Below, one piece after another: positions 1 through 6,015 of a DNA stretch of 8,178 nucleotides. The stretch spans positions 1-8,178 of the forward strand of contig JAURZP010000139.1 of the NCBI GenBank assembly GCA_030653335.1, in the 5' to 3' direction. The stretch's first letter is position 1, and each line of letters opens with the position of its first letter. The position numbers were made by a program, and so were the translations under genes. This stretch comes from Methanoregula sp. (GTDB lineage Archaea; Halobacteriota; Methanomicrobia; Methanomicrobiales; Methanospirillaceae). The notes under the pieces are model-generated. The model ran no database searches and was not told the DNA's origin. It saw only the letters and a program-made list of their open reading frames with translations.

Positions 1-35
1 TTTAATGTATACACCATTCGAGAAATTTTTAAAAC

Positions 36-62
36 TTGTGCAACAATGTATATATTTGTACA
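36..62. promoter_or_regulatory. Phased TGTRYA hexamers, candidate TRP-box operator of trpB2
   Basis: Three related hexamers start at 37 (TGTGCA), 47 (TGTATA) and 57 (TGTACA), exactly 10 bp apart, so they fall on one face of the helix. The stretch 47-62 is also an imperfect palindrome (TGTA...TACA), and 36-46 is TTGT-GCA-ACAA. A further palindrome, TGTATACA, lies at 6-13. In Methanothermobacter thermautotrophicus the repressor TrpY is known to bind TRP boxes of sequence TGTACA, including one controlling trpB2. Finding TGTACA here, overlapping the probable promoter of a trpB2 gene, supports the same kind of control. No trpY homologue is visible in the window, so the regulator is inferred. Confidence 0.45.
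49..56 (+). promoter_or_regulatory. Probable archaeal TATA box of trpB2
   Basis: The sequence TATATATT is centred about 26 bases before the trpB2 ATG at 78. Archaeal transcription usually begins about 25 bases after the TATA centre, so the transcript would start at or within a few bases of the start codon. That fits the lack of any Shine-Dalgarno-like sequence before the gene. A second AT-rich candidate at 26-34 (TTTTTAAAA) would instead give a leader of about 20 bases. Confidence 0.5.
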
Positions 63-77
63 CTGCAATGATTATGT

Positions 78-1436
78 ATGCAGACAAAAATCCTCCTCGA
101 TGAGGAGCAGATGCCAAAGAAGTGGTACAATGTAGCGGCTGACTTAGCGTCTCCGCTCGCTCCCCCGCTCCATCCCCAGACCCACAAACCCATTGGTCCT
201 GCGGATCTTTCCGCCATCTTCCCTATGGAGATCATACGGCAGGAAGTCACTACCGATCGTCATATTGACATACCTAAAGAGGTGCAGGAGGTATTACATC
301 TCTGGAGACCCAGTCCCCTGTACCGTGCTCACCGTCTTGAAAAATTCTTAAAGACCCCGGCAAAGATTTACTACAAATGGGAAGGCGTGAGTCCCGCTGG
401 GAGTCACAAGACGAACACTTCGATCCCGCAGGCGTATTACAACATGAAAGCAGGTATTGAGAGGATCGCAACCGAGACGGGTGCCGGGCAGTGGGGATCT
501 GCCATGTCCTTTGCAACCATGCTCTATGATCTGGAGTGCACGGTCTACATGGTCAGATCGAGCTATATGCAGAAACCCTACCGCAAATCGATGATGCACG
601 TCTGGGGAGCAGAATGCATCCCCAGCCCGAGCACAAAGACAAATGCCGGTCTTGCGATGCTTAAAAAGGATCCTGATACCCCGGGAAGTCTGGGTATGGC
701 CATATCTGAAGCAGTGGAGGATGCCGCAAGCCACAGCAACACCAATTACGCTTTGGGCTCGGTGCTGAACCATGTCTGCCTCCACCAGACAATTATCGGG
801 CTCGAATGCCGTGAGCAGCTGGCAATGGTTGACGATTACCCGGACATAGTGATCGGGTGCGTTGGCGGCGGGTCAAACTTCGCTGGTATCGCATTCCCGT
901 TTGCCGGAGACAAACTGACCGGGAAGCACAAGGATGTGGATATCATAGGAGCCGAACCGGCATCCTGCCCCACGCTGACAAAAGGACTGTTCACCTATGA
1001 CCTTGCCGATGAAGCCGGCTACACACCGCTCCTTAAGATGTTCACGCTCGGGCATGACTTTGTCCCGCCATCCATGCATGCGGGGGGTCTCCGTTATCAC
1101 GGCGATTCACCGATTGTTTCGCGCCTTGTTCATGACGGCATAATGCGGGGGGTTGCCTATCACCAGAGCGAAGTCTTTGATGCAGCCCAGACCTTTGCCA
1201 GAACGGAAGGAATCATTGTCGCCCCAGAGACCTCCCATGCGGTAAAAGCAGCGATTGACGAGGCGCTCAACTGCAAAAAGAGCGGTGAAGAAAAGACGAT
1301 CCTCTTTAACTGTTCCGGCCATGGCAATTTCGATATGTCGGCATACGATGCATATTATGCAGGGGAACTGGTTGACTACGAGTACCCGGATGCGCTGATC
1401 AAGGAATCCCTTGCCCGGATACCAAAAATCTCTTAA
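78..1436 (+). CDS. trpB2: Tryptophan synthase beta-like protein TrpB2 (PLP-dependent)
   Basis: A 452-residue PLP enzyme of the TrpB2 branch, expected to condense indole with L-serine to give L-tryptophan in the cytoplasm. The N-terminus (KKWYN near residue 14, PPLHP near 29) is typical of TrpB2 and longer than in classical TrpB1 (about 400 residues). The PLP lysine is K111 in HKTN (110-113). The catalytic glutamate is E133 in ETGAGQWG, where TrpB1 has ETGAGQHG. The cofactor phosphate loop is GGGSN (263-267). SGHGNFD (413-419) replaces the SGRGDKD region of TrpB1. The ATG at 78 matches the family N-terminus and has no Shine-Dalgarno, consistent with a leaderless message. No trpA or other trp genes adjoin it. 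In other archaea TrpB2 may work alone as an indole-salvage enzyme or pair with TrpA; which applies here cannot be told. The next gene starts 12 bases downstream. Confidence 0.93.
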   Translation: MQTKILLDEEQMPKKWYNVAADLASPLAPPLHPQTHKPIGPADLSAIFPMEIIRQEVTTDRHIDIPKEVQEVLHLWRPSPLYRAHRLEKFLKTPAKIYYKWEGVSPAGSHKTNTSIPQAYYNMKAGIERIATETGAGQWGSAMSFATMLYDLECTVYMVRSSYMQKPYRKSMMHVWGAECIPSPSTKTNAGLAMLKKDPDTPGSLGMAISEAVEDAASHSNTNYALGSVLNHVCLHQTIIGLECREQLAMVDDYPDIVIGCVGGGSNFAGIAFPFAGDKLTGKHKDVDIIGAEPASCPTLTKGLFTYDLADEAGYTPLLKMFTLGHDFVPPSMHAGGLRYHGDSPIVSRLVHDGIMRGVAYHQSEVFDAAQTFARTEGIIVAPETSHAVKAAIDEALNCKKSGEEKTILFNCSGHGNFDMSAYDAYYAGELVDYEYPDALIKESLARIPKIS

Positions 1437-1448
1437 AACTCCTTTTTT

Positions 1449-2558
1449 ATGAAGCGCATCGGTTTTCTCATCAATCCCGTTGCCGGTATGGGCGGTGCAG
1501 TGGGGCTGAAAGGAACCGATGGAAATGTAAATGAAGCCCTTTTTCGTGGGGCAACCCCGCAGGCACAGAGCCGTGCAGAGGTTACGCTAAAACTGCTTGC
1601 ACGGGAGAGCGGGTTGCATTTTATCTCCTGTTCGGGTGCGATGGGAGAAGACACACTCAAAGCGTCTGGCGTTCAGAATTACCAGGTACTATACCATTAC
1701 AACGGCAAGAGTAGTGCGGATGATACCCGGCAGGCTGCACTGTCATTTCAGAAAGCCGGTGTGGATCTGATCCTTTTTTGTGGTGGTGACGGAACCGCAC
1801 GGGACATCTTTGATGCAGTAGGTCAGGATATACCGATCCTGGGGATTCCTGCCGGTGTGAAGATGTACTCCGCTGTCTTTGCCATTGATCCGGCAACCGC
1901 AGCCGGACTCGTTCTCCGGTATGATGTGAAATCCCTGCGGGATTCCGAAGTGATGGATGTGGATGAGGATGCGTACCGCAACAATGAACTCAAGACCCGG
2001 CTTTATGGGATTGCCCGTACCCCCGCTCTGGCAGGAAAAGTCCAGTTCTCTAAGCACATATTTGAAGAAGGGGATGAGGAGCGGGCAAAGCAGGAGATTG
2101 CCCGTTTCGCCCGCGAGATCATGATACAGGATGTGCTCTACATCATTGGGGCGGGAACAACAACAGAATCCATTGCCCGTGAGATCGGGGTGAATAAGAC
2201 ACTGCTTGGCGTTGATGCGGTATTGAACGGAAAAGCCATTGCCATGGATCTGGATGAACAGACACTCTGGGCGTTGCTTGAGCAATATCAGGATGTAAAA
2301 ATTCTGTTAAGCCCAATCGGGGCGCAGGGTTTCATTCTCGGGCGGGGCAACCAGCAGATCAGCGCCCGCGTGGTAAGAAAGGTGGGAATTAGGAATATTA
2401 TCGTGGTTGCCACCCCCCACAAACTCCGGGAGACACCAGTCCTCTACGTAGACTCCGGGGATTCGTCGCTTGACGCAGAATTCAAAGAGACGGTGCTTGT
2501 GGTCTCCGGGTACCGCATGGCCCAGAGAAAACGCATCTACCAGCCGGAACGCGGATAA
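1449..2558 (+). CDS. Predicted ATP/polyphosphate-dependent NAD kinase (COG3199 family)
   Basis: A 369-residue protein of the NAD-kinase/AcoX-like superfamily, predicted to phosphorylate NAD to NADP. It opens with a Rossmann-like strand and glycine-rich turn (INPVAGMGG, 8-16). The superfamily signature GGDGT is at 112-116, in the position used for phosphate-donor binding and catalysis. GIPAGVKMYS (132-141) follows, and a second glycine/threonine turn, GAGTT (234-238), lies in the C-terminal domain. The length matches COG3199 proteins and exceeds the roughly 280 residues of ordinary archaeal NAD kinases. The ATG follows the trpB2 stop by 12 bases (AACTCCTTTTTT) with no Shine-Dalgarno, so it is probably co-transcribed with trpB2. 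The T6 run could terminate some trpB2 transcripts. It converges on the MFS gene, with 8 bases between the stop codons. The family assignment is firm; NAD as substrate is inferred, since AcoX relatives have no settled reaction. Confidence 0.85.
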   Translation: MKRIGFLINPVAGMGGAVGLKGTDGNVNEALFRGATPQAQSRAEVTLKLLARESGLHFISCSGAMGEDTLKASGVQNYQVLYHYNGKSSADDTRQAALSFQKAGVDLILFCGGDGTARDIFDAVGQDIPILGIPAGVKMYSAVFAIDPATAAGLVLRYDVKSLRDSEVMDVDEDAYRNNELKTRLYGIARTPALAGKVQFSKHIFEEGDEERAKQEIARFAREIMIQDVLYIIGAGTTTESIAREIGVNKTLLGVDAVLNGKAIAMDLDEQTLWALLEQYQDVKILLSPIGAQGFILGRGNQQISARVVRKVGIRNIIVVATPHKLRETPVLYVDSGDSSLDAEFKETVLVVSGYRMAQRKRIYQPERG

Positions 2559-2564
2559 AAAAAA
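2557..2564 (-). terminator. T8 terminator of the transporter gene
   Basis: Eight consecutive A on the plus strand read as T8 on the minus strand, starting two bases past the MFS stop codon at 2567. Archaeal RNA polymerase terminates on such T runs without a hairpin. The tract overlaps the last bases of the convergent NAD kinase gene. No comparable T run serves the plus-strand operon here. Confidence 0.6.
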
Positions 2565-2566
2565 GG

Positions 2567-3832
2567 TTAGTTCTTCTGGGGTGCCTGCGGGGGTTTTAGC
2601 ATTGCAAATGCGATGACAAGACCGATGACTGCAAGTGCGAGCACATAAGGGAACACGCCGAGATACGATCCCGTTGACGTCTTGATGAACCCGGCGAGTT
2701 GTGGTCCGACAATACCGCCTGCGCCATAAGCAAGGAACATTACACCATAGCACCGCGGGTAATCGCAGGTGCCGAAATAACTTGCCGTTGCCGTAGGGGC
2801 AATTGCCAACCATCCGCCCAGGCATCCCCAAAGGATGACAAAGACAAGAGTGTAGACCAGAACGCCGGGCACCTGCATGATGAGCAGGGATGCCAGTGCG
2901 ATCAGGATAAAGGAGATAATCGCGGTATTCCGCGGGGTCAGCTTGTCTGTCAGGGCACCAAAGACCGGGCGGCCAAAGCCGTTGAAGATGGCAAAGACGC
3001 CGACAAGCGCGGTAGCAAGCCCGGCCTCAACACCGACATCAACCCCCACGGGTTTGGCTATCCCGATTGCCATGAGTCCGGCAAGGCAGCCGATAAAGTA
3101 GCATGCCCAGAGCGCGTAGAAGGTTTTTGACTTGAGCATCTGTTCCCGTGTGAATTCGCAGGTAACTGCCCGGCCCACAGCCGGAGCTGGGGGTTTCCAT
3201 CCGGCAGGTGTCCATCCCGGTTTTGGAAATTTCAAGGGCATTGCAAGCACGATGATCAGGATGATGAAAACGATACCAAATACTCTGAATGTATTCATAA
3301 CCCCGTAAGCCCCGATCAGGTATCCCGCAATATTTGCTGTAAGGACTGCCGAAAATCCAAATCCCAGCAGCGTCAGGCCGACTGCCAGCCCCCTTCTGTC
3401 CGGGAACCAGCGTGCTGCCACGGCAACAGGAACGCCATATGCAATCCCGACTCCGGTACCTGCAATGATACCATAGAAAATATACAGCCACAGGATAGAG
3501 CCGGCAAACGATGAAAGAAGCCACCCGAGACCGGTTAAGCATCCCCCGACTATGGTGATATTCCGCGGACCGTATTTCTCAATAAATTTTCCGGTAAATG
3601 GCATTGCAATGGCAAAGAATGCCAGAAATACTGAAAATGGCAGCAGGATCTCACTTGCCGTTACTGTCTGACCAAGCTCTTTGGTGAAGTGATTGGTGAG
3701 CGGACCGACAAACACGCTCCACGCATACACCGAACCAAGACAAAGGTTGATGATCATCCCGAGTATAATGAGGCCCCATCGTCCTCTCTCGGCATTCATA
3801 CCCATAATTTTTTCAGATGTACTCTCATCCAT
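2567..3832 (-). CDS. OFA-family major facilitator transporter, probable acetate/formate-type carboxylate carrier
   Basis: A 421-residue, very hydrophobic protein with about 12 predicted membrane helices, the first near residues 18-38 and the last near 393-412. Helix 1 (LGSVYAWSVF, 32-41) is typical of the oxalate/formate antiporter (OFA) family. MFS loop motifs appear after helix 2 (GKFIEKYGPRN, 81-91) and after helix 8 (GFGRPVFGALTDK, 275-287). AARWFPDRRG (129-138) is also family-like. The two six-helix halves are joined by a proline-rich cytosolic linker (about 202-220). An AGAGAGG-type Shine-Dalgarno (AGAGAGG, 3840-3846) lies 7 bases before the ATG. The gene follows acsA by 71 bases on the same strand, which suggests supply of acetate to that enzyme. 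Oxalate exchange is less likely because the helix-11 lysine of OxlT appears replaced (see findings). Substrate and direction are inferred. Confidence 0.85.
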   Translation of the reverse strand: MDESTSEKIMGMNAERGRWGLIILGMIINLCLGSVYAWSVFVGPLTNHFTKELGQTVTASEILLPFSVFLAFFAIAMPFTGKFIEKYGPRNITIVGGCLTGLGWLLSSFAGSILWLYIFYGIIAGTGVGIAYGVPVAVAARWFPDRRGLAVGLTLLGFGFSAVLTANIAGYLIGAYGVMNTFRVFGIVFIILIIVLAMPLKFPKPGWTPAGWKPPAPAVGRAVTCEFTREQMLKSKTFYALWACYFIGCLAGLMAIGIAKPVGVDVGVEAGLATALVGVFAIFNGFGRPVFGALTDKLTPRNTAIISFILIALASLLIMQVPGVLVYTLVFVILWGCLGGWLAIAPTATASYFGTCDYPRCYGVMFLAYGAGGIVGPQLAGFIKTSTGSYLGVFPYVLALAVIGLVIAFAMLKPPQAPQKN

Positions 3833-3839
3833 ACTGTTT

Positions 3840-3893
3840 CCTCTCTGGTTATTTTTCTTTTAGGGAGTGCGGATTTTTATATGAGTATAAAAA
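3840..3893 (-). promoter_or_regulatory. Promoter and ribosome binding site of the transporter gene
   Basis: Reading the minus strand towards the gene, TATA-like sequences occur at 3893-3886 (TTTTTATA) and 3883-3874 (CATATAAAAA). The second would place the start of transcription near 3852 and give a leader of about 20 bases containing the Shine-Dalgarno AGAGAGG at 3846-3840. The transporter could therefore be transcribed alone as well as by read-through from acsA. A T5 run at 3893-3889 just past the acsA stop may weakly terminate acsA transcripts. Confidence 0.5.
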
Positions 3894-3903
3894 GATGGGT
3901 AGA

Positions 3904-5799
3904 TTATTCCTCCAGCGTTGAAATATCGCCGGGGTCCATACCCATCTCTTTGGCTTTTAAGACGCGGCGCATGATCTTCCCGCTCCGGGTCTTTGGCAGT
4001 TTATCGACAAATTCGATCTCCTGCGGGACTGCGATGGGTCCAAGGGTCATGCGCACGTGGAACAGCAGATCCTGCTTGAGTTTATCGCTGGGTGAATGGC
4101 CCACCCGGAGGATCACAAAAGCCTTGATGGAGTTGCCCTTCATCTCGTCGGGTTTCCCAATAACTGCCGATTCTGCTACCGCGTGGTGGGAGACGAGCGA
4201 GCTCTCCACTTCTGCTGTGCCGATGTTGTGACCTGCAACTACGATGATGTCATCGGAGCGGCCGAGGATCATGATGTACCCGTCCAGACCTTTCACCGCG
4301 AGATCACCTACGGTGTAGACACCTTTGATCGTTTCCCAGTATACGCGGTACCGTGCATCATCCTTCCAGACTGTCCGGAGCATGGATGGCCACGGGGATT
4401 TGACCACAAGAAGCCCTCCGGTTCCGGGCGGGACAGAGTTCCCGTCTTTGTCCACCACATCCGCTTCCACACCGGGAATGGGTCTGCCGGCAAAACCCGG
4501 GCGCATGGGTTCACCGATCATCGTGGTGATCATGTGCATACCCGTCTCGGTCTGCCACCAGGTGTCGAGGACCGGGATCTTGTCTTTTCCAATGACATGG
4601 TAGTACCACTCGAACGCCTCCGGGTTCAGTGGTTCTCCGACCGAACCGATGATCCGCAGGGAGTTTAAGTTATACTTGTTCGGCCATGTCTCGCCAAGTT
4701 TCATGAACATCCGGATCGCTGTGGGTGCTGTGTAGAAGATGGTGATCTTCTGCTCCTCGATCAAGCTCCAGTAACTGCCGGCATCCGGATAATCCGGTGT
4801 GAGCTCGGACATGAATACGGTCGCCCCGACAGCAAGCGGACCGTATACTATGTAACTGTGGCCGGTGATCCACCCGGGATCTGCTGTACACCAGAAGATA
4901 TCCTCATCCTTCATGTCGAACACGTATTTGCTGGTGTAGTAGGTTCCGACCATGTAACCGCCACAGGTGTGCACGATCCCTTTTGGCTTGCCGGTGGACC
5001 CGCTGGTATAAAGCGTGAATAGCGGGTCTTCAGCATCCATGACTTCAACCGGGCATTCCTGAGGTGCACTTGCCAGGATCTCATTGAAATCCAGTTCGTT
5101 TTCGGGCCTCAGTTTTACCTGGGGTTCCTGCCGCCGTAGCACAATGACGTGCTCTACCGAAGAGATATCGATGATCGCCTCGTCAACAATCGATTTCAGC
5201 TGGATCGTTTTCCCGCGCCGCATCCCGATATCTGCGGTGATGACAACTTTTGCTGAAGCATCCTGGATCCGCATCTTGAGCGCTGCTGAACCAAATCCCC
5301 CGAACACGACACTGTGGACTGCACCGATACGGGCGCACGCAAGCATAGCGATCACCTGTTCAGGTACGAGCGGCATGTAGATGCAGACACGATCGCCTTT
5401 TTTTACACCGATCTTTTTGAGTGCATTGGCAAACTGCATCACTTTACTGAGCAGCTGCTGGTAGGTAAAGATGCGTTCAGCACCCTTCTCCCCTCGCCAG
5501 ATGAGTGCTGCTTTGTTGCGCCGGTGGGTTTTTACATGGCGGTCAAGACAGTTTGCGGTGATGTTGAGCTGTGCGTTGATGAACCACTTTGCATATGGGT
5601 AGTTCCACTCCTTTACCGCAGTCCAGGGCCGAATCCATTCCAGCTCTAAGGCCATTTTTGCCCAGAACCCATCCTTGTCAGCCAGAAAATCATTGTAGGC
5701 TTTCTGGTAGTCTCCCATCCATGCATTTTTTCTATACTGTGGGTCGGGTGTGTATGATTTCACATCCTCGACGAGTCTGACGTTAAAATCCTCTGTCAT
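3904..5799 (-). CDS. acsA: Acetyl-CoA synthetase, AMP-forming
   Basis: A 631-residue enzyme of the ANL adenylating superfamily that makes acetyl-CoA from acetate, ATP and CoA through acetyl-AMP in the cytoplasm. Seen in order: the phosphate-binding loop YTSGSTGKPKG (264-274), SVGEP (386-390), the acetate-pocket and adenine motif WWQTETG (414-420), the hinge GRSDD (513-517), the A8 region AGHNIGTAE (522-530), and RSGKIMRR (605-612) with catalytic K608, the lysine acetylated in bacterial Acs. The pocket tryptophan (W415) that limits the substrate to acetate is present; I311 stands where Salmonella has V310. N525 replaces the usual arginine of A8. Length is normal for the family (about 630-650). 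The ATG at 5799 has AGGTGGG (5803-5809) just upstream. In hydrogenotrophic methanogens Acs assimilates acetate; the downstream transporter fits that role. A propionate-type enzyme is unlikely given W415. Confidence 0.93.
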   Translation of the reverse strand: MTEDFNVRLVEDVKSYTPDPQYRKNAWMGDYQKAYNDFLADKDGFWAKMALELEWIRPWTAVKEWNYPYAKWFINAQLNITANCLDRHVKTHRRNKAALIWRGEKGAERIFTYQQLLSKVMQFANALKKIGVKKGDRVCIYMPLVPEQVIAMLACARIGAVHSVVFGGFGSAALKMRIQDASAKVVITADIGMRRGKTIQLKSIVDEAIIDISSVEHVIVLRRQEPQVKLRPENELDFNEILASAPQECPVEVMDAEDPLFTLYTSGSTGKPKGIVHTCGGYMVGTYYTSKYVFDMKDEDIFWCTADPGWITGHSYIVYGPLAVGATVFMSELTPDYPDAGSYWSLIEEQKITIFYTAPTAIRMFMKLGETWPNKYNLNSLRIIGSVGEPLNPEAFEWYYHVIGKDKIPVLDTWWQTETGMHMITTMIGEPMRPGFAGRPIPGVEADVVDKDGNSVPPGTGGLLVVKSPWPSMLRTVWKDDARYRVYWETIKGVYTVGDLAVKGLDGYIMILGRSDDIIVVAGHNIGTAEVESSLVSHHAVAESAVIGKPDEMKGNSIKAFVILRVGHSPSDKLKQDLLFHVRMTLGPIAVPQEIEFVDKLPKTRSGKIMRRVLKAKEMGMDPGDISTLEE

Positions 5800-5802
5800 G
5801 TT

Positions 5803-5809
5803 CCCACCT
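5803..5809 (-). promoter_or_regulatory. Ribosome binding site of acsA
   Basis: On the minus strand AGGTGGG precedes the acsA ATG, with its AGGTG core 5 bases from the start codon. This agrees with the pyrimidine-rich archaeal 16S rRNA tail and supports the start at 5799. Confidence 0.7.
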
Positions 5810-5826
5810 ATTTTACATTATTAATC

Positions 5827-5837
5827 ATGTTAAACAT
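5827..5837. promoter_or_regulatory. ATGTT-A-AACAT palindrome between TATA box and transcription start of acsA
   Basis: A perfect 11-bp palindrome (ATGTT, one base, AACAT) lies 2 bases on the gene side of the acsA TATA box, roughly at -8 to -18 from the predicted start near 5819. A protein bound here would block RNA polymerase. AT-rich palindromes this short can arise by chance, so this is only a candidate site. Confidence 0.3.
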
Positions 5838-5839
5838 CC

Positions 5840-5848
5840 TATATAAAA
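5840..5848 (-). promoter_or_regulatory. TATA box of acsA
   Basis: The minus strand reads TTTTATATA, a near-consensus archaeal TATA box, preceded by an A-rich BRE-like stretch (GACAAA, 5854-5849). Transcription would begin near 5819, giving a leader of about 20 bases that includes the acsA ribosome binding site. Confidence 0.7.
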
Positions 5849-5849
5849 T

Positions 5850-5871
5850 TTGTCGAAGGTATAATCGACAA
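5850..5871. promoter_or_regulatory. TTGTCGA-N8-TCGACAA inverted repeat, candidate acsA operator
   Basis: Perfect 7-bp arms (5850-5856 and 5865-5871) flank an 8-base spacer, 22 bp in all. The gene-proximal arm abuts the acsA TATA box and covers its BRE position. The geometry suits a dimeric helix-turn-helix protein contacting two successive major grooves. Binding could block TBP/TFB, or assist them from upstream. No regulator gene lies next to it, and the same site could act on the divergent hydrolase gene about 145 bases away. Confidence 0.5.
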
Positions 5872-5915
5872 TGTGGCGCATAGCGTTCTTTTACCGTTGT
5901 GTGATTTGAAAAACT

Positions 5916-5944
5916 GCGGGATCTCTTTGTGGCTGGGATCCTGC
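5916..5944. repeat. Imperfect inverted repeat (stem-loop) in the divergent intergenic region
   Basis: GCGGGATC (5916-5923) can pair with GATCCTGC (5937-5944) over 8 bp, with one G-U wobble and a 13-base loop. An 8-bp self-complementary TGCGCGCA follows at 5942-5949. It lies upstream of the hydrolase TATA box, so it is probably not in that transcript. It may be a protein site or chance. Apart from the promoters and this repeat I see nothing else in 5800-6015. Confidence 0.25.
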
Positions 5945-5973
5945 GCGCAGAGTAATCGGTAGTCCATGAGTTG

Positions 5974-5982
5974 TATAAAAAA
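5974..5982 (+). promoter_or_regulatory. TATA box of the ADP-ribosylglycohydrolase gene
   Basis: TATAAAAAA is centred about 40 bases before the ATG at 6016, predicting a transcription start near 6002 and a leader of about 13 bases with a weak Shine-Dalgarno (TAGGA, 6008-6012). The box falls inside the in-frame extension that begins at the TTG at 5971, so that upstream start is very unlikely to be used. Confidence 0.6.
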
Positions 5983-6015
5983 GGTTATCTGTCCGGGTTT
6001 TTCAATATAGGATTG

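Noticed and set aside
348..785. 145-codon minus-strand open frame inside trpB2
   Set aside because: It lies wholly antisense to a gene with intact catalytic motifs, resembles no family I know, and has no ribosome binding site evidence.
1443..1448. T6 run between trpB2 and the NAD kinase gene as a full terminator
   Set aside because: The run is short, directly abuts the next start codon, and no separate promoter for the second gene is convincing; read-through is more likely.
1743..2285. 180-codon minus-strand open frame inside the NAD kinase gene
   Set aside because: Antisense shadow: Cys/His-rich, no recognisable domain, and the plus-strand frame has clear family motifs.
2307..2831. 174-codon minus-strand open frame across the 3' ends of the NAD kinase and transporter genes
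   Set aside because: It overlaps two well-supported genes and has no recognisable domain; a by-product of codon bias.
3689..4231. 180-codon plus-strand frame spanning the transporter-acsA junction
   Set aside because: It is antisense to both genes and runs through their intergenic promoter; its composition does not look like a real protein.
4096..4668. 190-codon plus-strand frame inside acsA
   Set aside because: Antisense to conserved acsA motifs, His-rich, and without a family match that I recognise.
5826..5879. Possible 18-residue minus-strand leader peptide before acsA
   Set aside because: It would start upstream of the TATA box and run through the inverted repeat, so it would not be in the acsA transcript.
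5971..6015. In-frame 15-codon extension of the hydrolase gene starting at TTG 5971
   Set aside because: It covers the TATA box at 5974-5982 and adds residues absent from the usual family N-terminus; the ATG at 6016 fits both promoter and family.
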